A stretch of 14,255 nucleotides of DNA from Mariaggregatimicrobium sp964498785. GTDB lineage: Bacteria; Zhuqueibacterota; Zhuqueibacteria; Thermofontimicrobiales; Thiofontviventaceae. Both the position numbers and the translations under genes were made by a program. The stretch covers positions 1 through 14,255 of the forward strand of contig CAZCJL010000156.1 in the NCBI GenBank assembly GCA_964498785.1. Reading direction: 5' to 3'. Each line of letters opens with the position of its first letter. Within the stretch, counting starts at the first letter, position 1. A model generated the notes under the pieces. It was not told the DNA's origin, made no database searches, and saw nothing but the letters and a program-made list of their open reading frames with translations. Positions 1 to 7,332 of this stretch are shown piece after piece.

Positions 1-18
1 ATGTAGTCCTTTTATTGA

Positions 19-55
19 CTCTGTGTTCTCTGTGACTCTGTGGCTGAATAGTTAC
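19..55. repeat. CTCTGTG-rich short repeat (possible dispersed intergenic repeat)
   Basis: Three exact copies of CTCTGTG lie at 19-25, 28-34 and 36-42, with starts 9 and 8 bases apart. They are followed by GGCTGAATAGTTAC up to base 55. The word is not palindromic and no complementary CACAGAG lies nearby, so it is not a hairpin. Short near-tandem runs of CTCTGTG or CTCTGCG words between genes are, from memory, scattered through many environmental bacterial genomes, and I infer this is one of them. It sits 32 bases before the activase start and could reach left beyond the window. Only one copy is visible here. Confidence 0.5.
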
Positions 56-86
56 GTTTAATATTGAAAAAAAGTGAGTATTACAA

Positions 87-833
87 ATGAAATCGGTTAT
101 TGGAATTGATTTGGGATCGCGCACTACAAAAATAATTAAACTAACGAACGACCGGATAGTTCACACTGTTGTGTTTGATACAGGACATAATTCGTTGCAG
201 AAAATTGAGGCTGAGTTATCGCAATTAACGGCTGATAAAATCGTCGCGACAGGTTATGGCAGAAATTTATTAAGGCAACATGGTGCAGAGCAGATTGTCT
301 CGGAAATTAAGGCCTGTGCCAGAGGCGCACATTTTCTGAATCCGAAATGCCGCACTGTCATCGATATTGGGGGGCAAGATAGTAAAGTGATGCGGGTGGA
401 GTCTAACGGGAATTTTTCTGATTTTGAAATGAACGATCGCTGTGCTGCCGGAACTGGCCGATTTTTAGAAGTAATGGCCCGAACGCTGGATTATCAGATT
501 GATGAATTTGGAGAACACGCATTGAAAGCAGATCAGTCGGTTAAAATTAATAGTATGTGCACTGTATTTGCAGAATCAGAAGTTGTTGCGTTAATCTCTG
601 GCGGTGAAGATCGTTCACGCATTGCTCTTGGATTGCACAAATCAATTGTCGAGCGTATTTTATCCATGGTATCCCGAATTGTCCCGGCGCGGGAAATTTT
701 TTTTGCAGGAGGTGTGGCAAAGAATCCGTGTATTCATTATATCATGCAACAGGAATTAAAAATGAGGGTGCATCTTCCGCAAAACCCCCAGATTGTAGTC
801 GCGCTTGGCGCTGCACTGGAAGGATTGAGATGA
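87..833 (+). CDS. BadF/BadG/BcrA/BcrD-family ATPase, 2-hydroxyacyl-CoA dehydratase activase type
   Basis: This is a 248-residue ASKHA-fold ATPase of the CoA-substrate-specific activase family. Such proteins (HgdC-like) are homodimers with a bridging [4Fe-4S] cluster. They use ATP to push one electron into a 2-hydroxyacyl-CoA dehydratase or benzoyl-CoA reductase. Visible motifs are the phosphate-1 loop GIDLGSRTTK (6-15), phosphate-2 loop DIGGQDSK (93-100), the first cluster cysteine C119 in DRCAAGTGRFLE, the second C158 in SMCTVFAESEV, and the adenosine motif FFAGGVAKN (205-213). The length matches single-domain activases of about 260 residues, so it seems intact. AAGTGAG lies 8 bases before the ATG. 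No dehydratase subunit is in view: the downstream gene converges and only a repeat lies upstream. The substrate therefore cannot be named, and a partner could lie to the left. Family assignment is secure; the pathway is not. Confidence 0.9.
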   Translation: MKSVIGIDLGSRTTKIIKLTNDRIVHTVVFDTGHNSLQKIEAELSQLTADKIVATGYGRNLLRQHGAEQIVSEIKACARGAHFLNPKCRTVIDIGGQDSKVMRVESNGNFSDFEMNDRCAAGTGRFLEVMARTLDYQIDEFGEHALKADQSVKINSMCTVFAESEVVALISGGEDRSRIALGLHKSIVERILSMVSRIVPAREIFFAGGVAKNPCIHYIMQQELKMRVHLPQNPQIVVALGAALEGLR

Positions 834-843
834 TTATAACAAC

Positions 844-858
844 AGATTTCGGAAATCT
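844..858. terminator. Short palindrome between convergent genes, possible weak bidirectional terminator
   Basis: AGATTTC and GAAATCT are exact inverted arms around a single G. A real hairpin would be about 5 bp with a 5-base loop. It lies in the 33-base gap between the activase and phoH stops. No long T-run follows on either strand, only GTTGTTATAA on the minus side. Termination is an inference from position. The word ACAACAGATT also occurs twice, at 839-848 and 869-878. Confidence 0.3.
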
Positions 859-866
859 CGCACAAC

Positions 867-2198
867 TCACAACAGATTACTGGCAAGTTCGGCTAATTCC
901 GAACGCTCGCCTTTTTCCAGGTTTACATGCGCATATAATTTGTGTCCCTGCATTTTTTCGATGAGATAGCTCAAACCGTTGGAGTTGGCATCGAGATAGG
1001 GATGATCGATCTGGAAAATATCGCCTGTAAAGACAATCTTCGTATTTTCGCCAGCACGCGTTATGATGGTCTTCACTTCGTGTGGCGTTAGATTTTGCGC
1101 CTCATCAACAATGAAAAATATTTGTACCAGGCTGCGACCCCGAATATAAGATAGCGGAGCGATGACTAATTTTTCCTGTTCTATCATCTGTTTAATGCGC
1201 TGGTGGCTGCTGTCCGATTCTTTAAATTGTCCCTGTATAACTGCCAGATTATCGAACAACGGTTGCATGTACGGATCTAATTTTGATTTTATATCACCTG
1301 GTAAAAATCCGATATCTTTGTTACTTAGCGGAACAACAGGCCTGGCGAGAAATATCTGTCTGAAATATTTCCGCTTCTCCAAAGCAGCGGCTAATGCCAG
1401 CAGTGTTTTGCCGGTGCCCGCTTTCCCCGAAAGGGTGACAAGCTTAATTTCATTATTCAACAGAGCATTGAGGGCAAATGTTTGCTCGGCATTGCGTGGC
1501 GTTATTCCATAAACAGGTGTTTTATCCACGCGACGAATTTTATCGGTAAAACGATCATTTACAGCTAAGGCTGATTTTTGCCCATGACGCAAAATAATAA
1601 ATTCATTAGCGGTTAATGGCTGTTTGGGCTGCAATTGAGTTGTAGCAATTTCAAACGGAATCTTATACATTGCATCAATCAGTTCATCGTCCACGTCTTC
1701 CAGAACCCGCAGTCCTTTGTAAAGAGTGGAAATGTCTTTTACATGATCAGATTTATAATCCTGCGCCATGAGGCCCACAGACTTTGCTTTCATTCGAAAG
1801 TTAACATCTTTAGTCACTAAAATAACCTGTTTTCCGGGATTTACTTTTGATAAATGATAAGCTGTGTTTAAAATGTGATGATCCGGAGATTCAATTTTAA
1901 AATTTATTACCAGATCTTCATGAAATGGCTGCTCCAGTTTGATTGTAATTTTACCCAGCTTCTTCCCGATTTTTACACCGCCATCAAATAATTTGTCTCC
2001 GCTTAATGAATCCAGTGTGCGCAAGAATTCTCTCGCATGATAATTCAGGGTCTCATTTCCTTTTTTGAATTGATCCAGTTCCTCTAAAACAGTGATTGGA
2101 ATTACAACATCATTTTCCTGGAATTGATGGATGCAAGAACTATCGTGAAGAATGACGTTCGTATCTAATACAAATATTTTTTTTGTATGCCGCATCAT
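867..2198 (-). CDS. phoH: PIN domain-PhoH ATPase (PhoH2/YlaK-type)
   Basis: This 443-residue protein joins an N-terminal PIN ribonuclease domain (about 8-150) to a C-terminal PhoH P-loop ATPase (about 230-440). PIN acidic residues are in place: D12 in FVLDTN, E39/E40 in VLEEL, D106 in SPDHHI and D131 in VTKD, so an active RNase is predicted. The ATPase has Walker A GKAGTGKT (258-265) and Walker B FFIVDEAQN (361-369, D365/E366), then FTGD at 390-393. Characterised PIN-PhoH proteins (mycobacterial PhoH2) unwind and cleave RNA; the Bacillus YlaK group shares the layout. The name PhoH derives from phosphate-starvation studies in E. coli and does not prove such control here. On the minus strand GGAG (2209-2212) lies 10 bases before the first ATG, which favours it over the second ATG one codon later. 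No antitoxin-like small gene precedes it, unlike mycobacterial phoAT-phoH2. It is last in the minus block, 80 bases after the SGNH gene. Confidence 0.93.
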   Translation of the reverse strand: MMRHTKKIFVLDTNVILHDSSCIHQFQENDVVIPITVLEELDQFKKGNETLNYHAREFLRTLDSLSGDKLFDGGVKIGKKLGKITIKLEQPFHEDLVINFKIESPDHHILNTAYHLSKVNPGKQVILVTKDVNFRMKAKSVGLMAQDYKSDHVKDISTLYKGLRVLEDVDDELIDAMYKIPFEIATTQLQPKQPLTANEFIILRHGQKSALAVNDRFTDKIRRVDKTPVYGITPRNAEQTFALNALLNNEIKLVTLSGKAGTGKTLLALAAALEKRKYFRQIFLARPVVPLSNKDIGFLPGDIKSKLDPYMQPLFDNLAVIQGQFKESDSSHQRIKQMIEQEKLVIAPLSYIRGRSLVQIFFIVDEAQNLTPHEVKTIITRAGENTKIVFTGDIFQIDHPYLDANSNGLSYLIEKMQGHKLYAHVNLEKGERSELAELASNLL

Positions 2199-2278
2199 GC
2201 CGGTTCTTCTCCATTAAAATAGGATTAATGCCCTGGAAAAATTCTATCATAATGTATGCAAAAATTAATACTCTGATG

Positions 2279-3058
2279 TTAACTATTTGTTTCCTTTAAA
2301 AAATGATTATTTAATATGGAAGTAAGCCTATCATTCAGAACTGCATAACCAATCGTGTTAATATGGAGCAGGTCTTTGCTAAATTGTGGTTGGATGCGAT
2401 TTTGTTGTCCGATGAGTATCGAATAAGCATCCAAAACGATTACATTGTCTGCCGCAAGAGAACGCATGTAATTGTTAATTTCAAGGATCGCTTCGGGAAC
2501 GTCTTCCGACCAAAATGGTTTCCGTTCTATTGGTACATCGCCAACCGGGAAATTGGTTGTTAAAATGACCGCAGCTCCGGATTGATTGGCAATCATTACA
2601 AGTTTTGCAATGTTTTTGCAGCAATTCTCAATGATTGTTTTCTTTTGCACGGGGAACAGAGGGATTGTTTTTAAATCATTAATTCCCAATTGAATAACAA
2701 GGATATCAGGACGCAGCGGATCAATTTGAATTGGGTATCGACGTAGAACCTGCTCCGTTGTTTGGGAGCAAATACCACGATTAATGAATCGAAAATGGTT
2801 GCTTGTTTCTGGTGATGGCCAGGCCATTGCGCGGGAATCGCCCAGAAAGACGACTCGCTTTGTTCGTGTATGATCGGTTTCCTCTGGGATTGATTCAGAT
2901 TTAACCTGCTTTAATCCTAACGGATCTAATCGGACTTTATTCAGTAACATGTAAAATTGAGTGGCTCGTTGTAAAAGATGAAAATTAAAAAACACTGAAA
3001 CAACAAGCAATATTAGCATAATACTCATTGCAGGCAGTACAAGTTGTTGAAGTCTCAC
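2279..3058 (-). CDS. Membrane-anchored SGNH/GDSL hydrolase
   Basis: This is a 259-residue SGNH-fold esterase or lipase-like hydrolase of unknown substrate. A single hydrophobic segment (about 6-28) without a clear cleavage site suggests an N-terminal anchor with the catalytic domain outside the cytoplasmic membrane. The four SGNH blocks are readable: nucleophile S75 in FLGDSRA, G95 in NRGICSQ, N127 in LGINDL, and the D229/H232 pair in KDLLHIN. All catalytic residues are present, so it should be active. Members of this fold remove acyl groups from lipids, polysaccharides or peptidoglycan; nothing here selects among these. The start is GTG, supported by AGGGGGA just upstream; the ATG at codon 11 has no such site. 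The gene lies 48 bases after the SNF2 stop and 80 bases before phoH, so co-transcription with the helicase is possible, but no functional tie is evident. Confidence 0.88.
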   Translation of the reverse strand: MRLQQLVLPAMSIMLILLVVSVFFNFHLLQRATQFYMLLNKVRLDPLGLKQVKSESIPEETDHTRTKRVVFLGDSRAMAWPSPETSNHFRFINRGICSQTTEQVLRRYPIQIDPLRPDILVIQLGINDLKTIPLFPVQKKTIIENCCKNIAKLVMIANQSGAAVILTTNFPVGDVPIERKPFWSEDVPEAILEINNYMRSLAADNVIVLDAYSILIGQQNRIQPQFSKDLLHINTIGYAVLNDRLTSILNNHFLKETNS

Positions 3059-3061
3059 ACG

Positions 3062-3068
3062 TCCCCCT
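3062..3068 (-). promoter_or_regulatory. Ribosome binding site deciding a GTG start for the SGNH hydrolase
   Basis: On the minus strand AGGGGGA lies three bases before the GTG at 3058-3056. The spacing is short, but it is the only purine-rich match near any candidate start, and the in-frame ATG ten codons in has none. Confidence 0.5.
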
Positions 3069-3106
3069 GTATCGTTTTCATTGATGATTTAATGTTTTGT
3101 TACGCA

Positions 3107-6100
3107 TTAAAATGTTAATAATTCTATGAGCTCCTCCCGATCAAATTTTTTAATGGCCGAGGCGTCGTCCTCTTTGACCAAATTTTCCATTAAATTCCTT
3201 TTTTTGTTGATCAAAGTATCAATTTTTTCTTCAAGCGTGCCCTCTGTAATTAATTTGAAAACCTGAACCCCCCGTGTTTGTCCGATTCGATGGACACGAT
3301 CTGTGGCCTGATCTTCGCGAGATGCATTCCACCACCGATCATAATGAATCACAACAGAGCCACCGGTTAAATTAATACCCAATCCCGATGCTTTCAAACT
3401 GCCAGTAAATACCATGCATTTGGGATCGCTATTAAACCGATCGATCATCTCACCGCGATTCCTGGTGGAGCCTTTAATTGTCGCAAATTCAACGCCAATA
3501 TCTTTCAGATATGCTTCAATCAGCGCTAACATATTTAAATACTGACTGAACACCACAATTTTAAAGCCACTGTTGAGACTTTCCTCCAATAATTCACAGA
3601 ACAGTTCCCATTTCCCTGAGCGATATTTTTGATAATCAAAACTTCCATTCCCCATTTGAGCGGGATGGTTACAAATTTGTTTGAGATAATTTAGAACTGC
3701 AAAAATGTGCATATAGGGAATTTTTTTCTGTGAGTTATTCAATTGCTGTAGCAGAGACGGAGCACGATTATTAATTACTTGCCGATAAAGTTCTTCCTGA
3801 ATTTCGCTTAGCTCACATGTTCTAACTTCTTCGGTCTTTGGCGGCAACTCTTCCAAAACCTGACTTTTCGTTCGCCGCAGTGTAAACGGATGGATGATCT
3901 TGTACAACTGTTCAATTTTAGATTCGATGTTATGCTGCTCAATCGGCTCGATGAATTTCTTTTTGAAAACATTATCTGTACCAAGATAACCGGGTAAAAT
4001 AATGTCAAATAGCGCTTTTAATTCATTCAAATCATTTTCAATAGGTGTGCCGGTAAGACCAATTTTGATGTGCCCTTTTAGCTGAGTCAGCGCTGCATTG
4101 GTCAAACTGGATTTATTTTTGGCGCTCTGGATTTCGTCAAAAACCATGACTTCAAAATCGATTTTTTCCAAAATATGTAAATCGTTGCGCATCACTCCAT
4201 AAGATGTGAGAATAACGGAATACTTTTCATTCGAGAGGCGGTTGAGTTTTCGATCTGGTCCATAATAGACATGAAATCGGACTCGTTTTTTGAATTGATC
4301 CAATTTTTCTCGCCAGTGTGGAATAACTGATGTTGGACAGACGACTAAAAATTTTGCACGCTGTTTGAGCATGGTAATTCCATCGAGCAGGGCAACGCTT
4401 TGATAGGTTTTACCAAGTCCCATATCATCGCACAATAAGCCGGATAAACCATTTTCATAGAGAAACCATAACCAGATAAAACCGTTTTTCTGATAGTCGC
4501 GAAGCGTGTATTTTGCTTTTTCCAGAGAAGGCAGCTCTGTCCTGGGTTTAAATTCCAGCATGTTCTGCAAGTCAATGTCATTCTGGCCATTATTGCCAAT
4601 TATTTTATTTTTTTTGGGAAGCAGGGAGCGCATTTTTAAAAAATTGACTTTGCTTAGCATAATCCCTGCTTGGCCATCTGTTTCTTTAAATATCTGATCC
4701 GGTTCTAATTCATAAATCCATTCAAAAGAAGGCGCAAGCAAGTCGATCCATTTCTCTTTTCCAATCAGATACCGTTTCCCCTGCCGGATGGATCGATAAA
4801 TATCGTGAAATGTCAGAGTTTCGTTTTGTAATTGGTATTGAATATCTAAAGAACATGAATCATTATCTATGCTGTAAACGATTACTTTAGCCGAATCAAT
4901 GGTTTTGACATAATTTTCGCTTAAGAGTGAAGGGCTAACATAGTGAAACTTGCTTTCATTAATGATTTTTTTGTACTCTTTTTTTAACTCCGGAATTTTT
5001 TCATTTGAAATAATAACCTCTTTCAGCCCAAATATTCGGGCGTCAAAATACGTAATTTCTCGCTCAAACGGGAAAAAGCCCTGTGGATCTATATGGATAA
5101 ATTTACCAAAAATTGCCGGCTTATAAGAATTTTTTTTGCTAAAATAAATCGGTTTACGGTCATTTATTTTTAGCACCGGTGTTATTTTCAAATCAAACGA
5201 GTCGGTTATTTGCAGTGAGTAATTAAGGTTCGCTTTTTCATCATTAAAATTAATCAACTTTTTTAATGCTGGTGTGGAGGAAATAGCATTCAAAACCGGT
5301 GAAAGCTGTTCGCTTTGAACGCAAAAACGAAAATCATGGATCAGAGAATAAAATTCAATAGCCTTTGTTTTTGATTGATAACTGACTTTTAGCGAAGCGT
5401 CGTCAATTGTTAAAAACCATATTTTACTAATTTCAAACCATAGGCTTTCTTCAAATTTTTGGCGCCAGGACTTATATTCCGCCAGATTCATTCGTTCCTC
5501 AAGTTCGGTTTTTTCCGGTTGAAGCAATTGTACGCTATCGTCTTTACGGTAGTCATCAGACTCAACTATTTTTTTAAAATGTGTGTTTTTTTCGTCGAAT
5601 AACAGATATTTATATTTATACCAGAATTTACCCCAATACTGTTGCGGTAATTGGGATTGAAAGATTAAGCGCTCGTCAACGGAAAAACATTTTAGCGCTA
5701 ATTCATTTTTAGCCCGATCGTATTCATTTTTAAAATGGATTTTTGTCTTTTCGTAAAGGCCAAAACTTTCTTTTGCCAAAATCTGCCACAAACTAATATT
5801 ATATTTTCTGGATATGTTATCATAAATGTTATCTGGTGTATCGATGCCTTCATAAATAATATGAAGAAGCGCTGCCACATGTTGGCAACTCGTATGACGT
5901 AAAAACGTATTACAATCACATGAAAAGACAAAATTATCTTTGTTTTTTTTCTTTTTTATGAAGGTCCAGAACGTACCTCGTGCATCGGGGAATTGTGCAC
6001 AAAATGAATTTCTGATAAAATCAAAATGCCTATATTTTCCATGTTTGCAAAGTTTTTCGCCGACATCAAGAAATTGTGGGTGAAATTGATCGGAGAGAGA

Positions 6101-6124
6101 TTTCGGTATATTATTCAAAGTCAT
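3107..6124 (-). CDS. SWIM zinc-finger SNF2-family DNA helicase/translocase
   Basis: This is a 1005-residue Swi2/Snf2 ATPase, a dsDNA translocase that remodels protein-DNA complexes; bacterial relatives include RapA/HepA-like proteins. An N-terminal SWIM finger has C69, C71, C80 and H82 (CxC-x8-CxH). A long middle region (about 90-530) is weakly recognisable and resembles the bacterial SNF2-associated part. The helicase core follows: motif I DDMGLGKT (566-573), motif II DEIQ (663-666), motif III LTGTPIEN (690-697), a C-terminal lobe from FKIVVFSQY (854-862), motif V GLGINLTGG (914-922), and motif VI DRVHRIGQT (942-950). All ATPase motifs are present, so it looks intact. No DNA methylase, nuclease or other defence partner adjoins it, so a defence role has no local support. 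AAGGA touches the ATG, whereas the TTG at codon 3 sits six bases after it, so the true start may be 6118. A strong promoter candidate lies upstream. Confidence 0.92.
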   Translation of the reverse strand: MTLNNIPKSLSDQFHPQFLDVGEKLCKHGKYRHFDFIRNSFCAQFPDARGTFWTFIKKKKNKDNFVFSCDCNTFLRHTSCQHVAALLHIIYEGIDTPDNIYDNISRKYNISLWQILAKESFGLYEKTKIHFKNEYDRAKNELALKCFSVDERLIFQSQLPQQYWGKFWYKYKYLLFDEKNTHFKKIVESDDYRKDDSVQLLQPEKTELEERMNLAEYKSWRQKFEESLWFEISKIWFLTIDDASLKVSYQSKTKAIEFYSLIHDFRFCVQSEQLSPVLNAISSTPALKKLINFNDEKANLNYSLQITDSFDLKITPVLKINDRKPIYFSKKNSYKPAIFGKFIHIDPQGFFPFEREITYFDARIFGLKEVIISNEKIPELKKEYKKIINESKFHYVSPSLLSENYVKTIDSAKVIVYSIDNDSCSLDIQYQLQNETLTFHDIYRSIRQGKRYLIGKEKWIDLLAPSFEWIYELEPDQIFKETDGQAGIMLSKVNFLKMRSLLPKKNKIIGNNGQNDIDLQNMLEFKPRTELPSLEKAKYTLRDYQKNGFIWLWFLYENGLSGLLCDDMGLGKTYQSVALLDGITMLKQRAKFLVVCPTSVIPHWREKLDQFKKRVRFHVYYGPDRKLNRLSNEKYSVILTSYGVMRNDLHILEKIDFEVMVFDEIQSAKNKSSLTNAALTQLKGHIKIGLTGTPIENDLNELKALFDIILPGYLGTDNVFKKKFIEPIEQHNIESKIEQLYKIIHPFTLRRTKSQVLEELPPKTEEVRTCELSEIQEELYRQVINNRAPSLLQQLNNSQKKIPYMHIFAVLNYLKQICNHPAQMGNGSFDYQKYRSGKWELFCELLEESLNSGFKIVVFSQYLNMLALIEAYLKDIGVEFATIKGSTRNRGEMIDRFNSDPKCMVFTGSLKASGLGINLTGGSVVIHYDRWWNASREDQATDRVHRIGQTRGVQVFKLITEGTLEEKIDTLINKKRNLMENLVKEDDASAIKKFDREELIELLTF

Positions 6125-6129
6125 TCCTT
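6125..6129 (-). promoter_or_regulatory. AAGGA ribosome binding site that puts the SNF2 start in doubt
   Basis: On the minus strand AAGGA is directly adjacent to the ATG (6124-6122), with no spacer. Measured to the in-frame TTG at 6118-6116, the spacing is six bases, which is normal. An in-frame TAA two codons upstream rules out a longer protein. Initiation may therefore be at TTG, two residues shorter. Confidence 0.45.
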
Positions 6130-6156
6130 AAAGTGTTCACTTCCGGGTAATTAATC

Positions 6157-6185
6157 AATATATAAAAAATGTAAATATTAGTCAA
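6157..6185 (-). promoter_or_regulatory. Sigma-70-type promoter candidate for the SNF2 helicase gene
   Basis: On the minus strand a -35 TTGACT (6185-6180) and a -10 TATATT (6162-6157) are separated by exactly 17 bases, each matching consensus at five of six positions. Transcription would begin near 6150, giving a leader of about 25-30 bases. The site lies between the serC-like stop and the helicase start, so the helicase, SGNH and phoH genes could form a separate transcript from the serine genes. Confidence 0.6.
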
Positions 6186-6258
6186 GCAAAAGAATTTATA
6201 ATCATCATTTTGAGAATCTGTGTGTTCAACTTAGGAAATATGTGAAATTTGAAATGAT

Positions 6259-7329
6259 TTAGTCCAAGTGGTGCAATATGCACCTTAAGTCATCTATTGA
6301 GTTTGCCGGAAAGTTTGCGATTCGAATATGATTGTACTTAAAACGGCCATATCCCCGGCCGATTATATAGCCCTGGTCTGCTAATTTTGTGATAACGGCG
6401 GCAGATCCGGCAGATGTTTCTGCAACAATAATCGTGGGAGAACGAAATGATTTTTCCAAAACAAACGGTTTATAAAGAGGGTGAGTATCCAAAAAATTGT
6501 AAAGCATTGAGGCCTTTTTTTCTGTGCATTGTCGAATCTCCGATATTCCGGTGTGTAAAAATTTTTCGCACACTTTTCCCAGTAAATATATTCCAAGAAC
6601 ATTCGGAGTTTCCGGCGTCTGATATTGTTTTGCTTGCTCCAAAAGCGCCGGGAAGTTATGATAACTCCCAATGTTTAAACCTTTTTCCTGTAACGAGATT
6701 GATTTTTGAATACATCGCTCATTTGCGATAATCACACCGAGTCCGGCCGGTAGACCGAAGCCCTTTTGAATTGAAAAAAAGACGCAATCAATAGATGAGT
6801 AATCGAGCTCGACAGAAGGGGCCGAAGATACGATGTCGATCGCAATCAATTTATCGGGATAACGGCTTTTTAGGTTGGCAGTGATATCCGGCGGTAGACT
6901 GACGCCTGTGCTGGTTTCATTCTGGGTAATGCAGATTAATTCACTTTTAATATCTATCTGTAAATTATTTGCATAAAATCCATTTCCCGGAGCAACCTCA
7001 ATTTTGTACGGTTCTTTTTTTAGATCACACGCAATTTGATAAAATCGCTCAGAAAAAGCGCCGTTTACAAGATGAGTACTGCTTCGCTCAACACAATTTT
7101 CAATGATTCGTTCCATTGCTTCTGTGGCTGATGAAATGAAAAATATGTGAAAATTATCGGGAATGTCGAGCAGCGCTTTTACATTAGCTGTCGTCTCCTT
7201 AAAAATGTCTTTAAACCGGGCACTCCGATGGGAAATAGAACAAACATCATTGTCTAATGCACTTTTAATATAACCTGCAACTGCCGTATTTAGCTGAGCA
7301 GGACCGGGGGTGAAGTAGACTTTTTTCAT
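6259..7329 (-). CDS. serC: Class V aminotransferase, probable phosphoserine aminotransferase
   Basis: This is a 356-residue PLP enzyme of fold type I, class V. Its likely reaction is conversion of 3-phosphohydroxypyruvate and glutamate to phosphoserine and 2-oxoglutarate, the second step of serine synthesis. Motifs are FTPGP (6-10), SISHRSARF (31-39; H34, R35), NETSTGV (137-143), the cofactor-binding D165 in AIDIVSS, the PLP lysine K189 in FSIQKGFGLPAG, and a C-terminal R336 in HIRIANFP. The sequence alone is also compatible with the alanine-glyoxylate/serine-pyruvate branch. The SerC call rests on the SISHRS motif together with the neighbour: the start lies only 3 bases after the stop of the SerB-SerA fusion. 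No good Shine-Dalgarno site precedes the ATG; AGGA is about 14 bases away. Translational coupling to the upstream gene is therefore likely. The protein is full length with all key residues. Confidence 0.85.
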   Translation of the reverse strand: MKKVYFTPGPAQLNTAVAGYIKSALDNDVCSISHRSARFKDIFKETTANVKALLDIPDNFHIFFISSATEAMERIIENCVERSSTHLVNGAFSERFYQIACDLKKEPYKIEVAPGNGFYANNLQIDIKSELICITQNETSTGVSLPPDITANLKSRYPDKLIAIDIVSSAPSVELDYSSIDCVFFSIQKGFGLPAGLGVIIANERCIQKSISLQEKGLNIGSYHNFPALLEQAKQYQTPETPNVLGIYLLGKVCEKFLHTGISEIRQCTEKKASMLYNFLDTHPLYKPFVLEKSFRSPTIIVAETSAGSAAVITKLADQGYIIGRGYGRFKYNHIRIANFPANSIDDLRCILHHLD

Positions 7330-7332
7330 GGT

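Noticed and set aside
1..61. Open plus frame from the left edge to a TAA at 59-61
   Set aside because: It lies wholly across the CTCTGTG repeat and would encode a low-complexity peptide; more likely non-coding.
728..964. Plus-strand frame across the activase-phoH junction
   Set aside because: It overlaps the ends of two well-supported genes in another frame and its protein resembles nothing; a shadow frame.
3107..6124. SNF2 helicase as part of a phage-defence island such as DISARM
   Set aside because: No methylase, DUF1998, phospholipase D or other defence gene adjoins it; neighbours are an SGNH hydrolase and serine synthesis genes.
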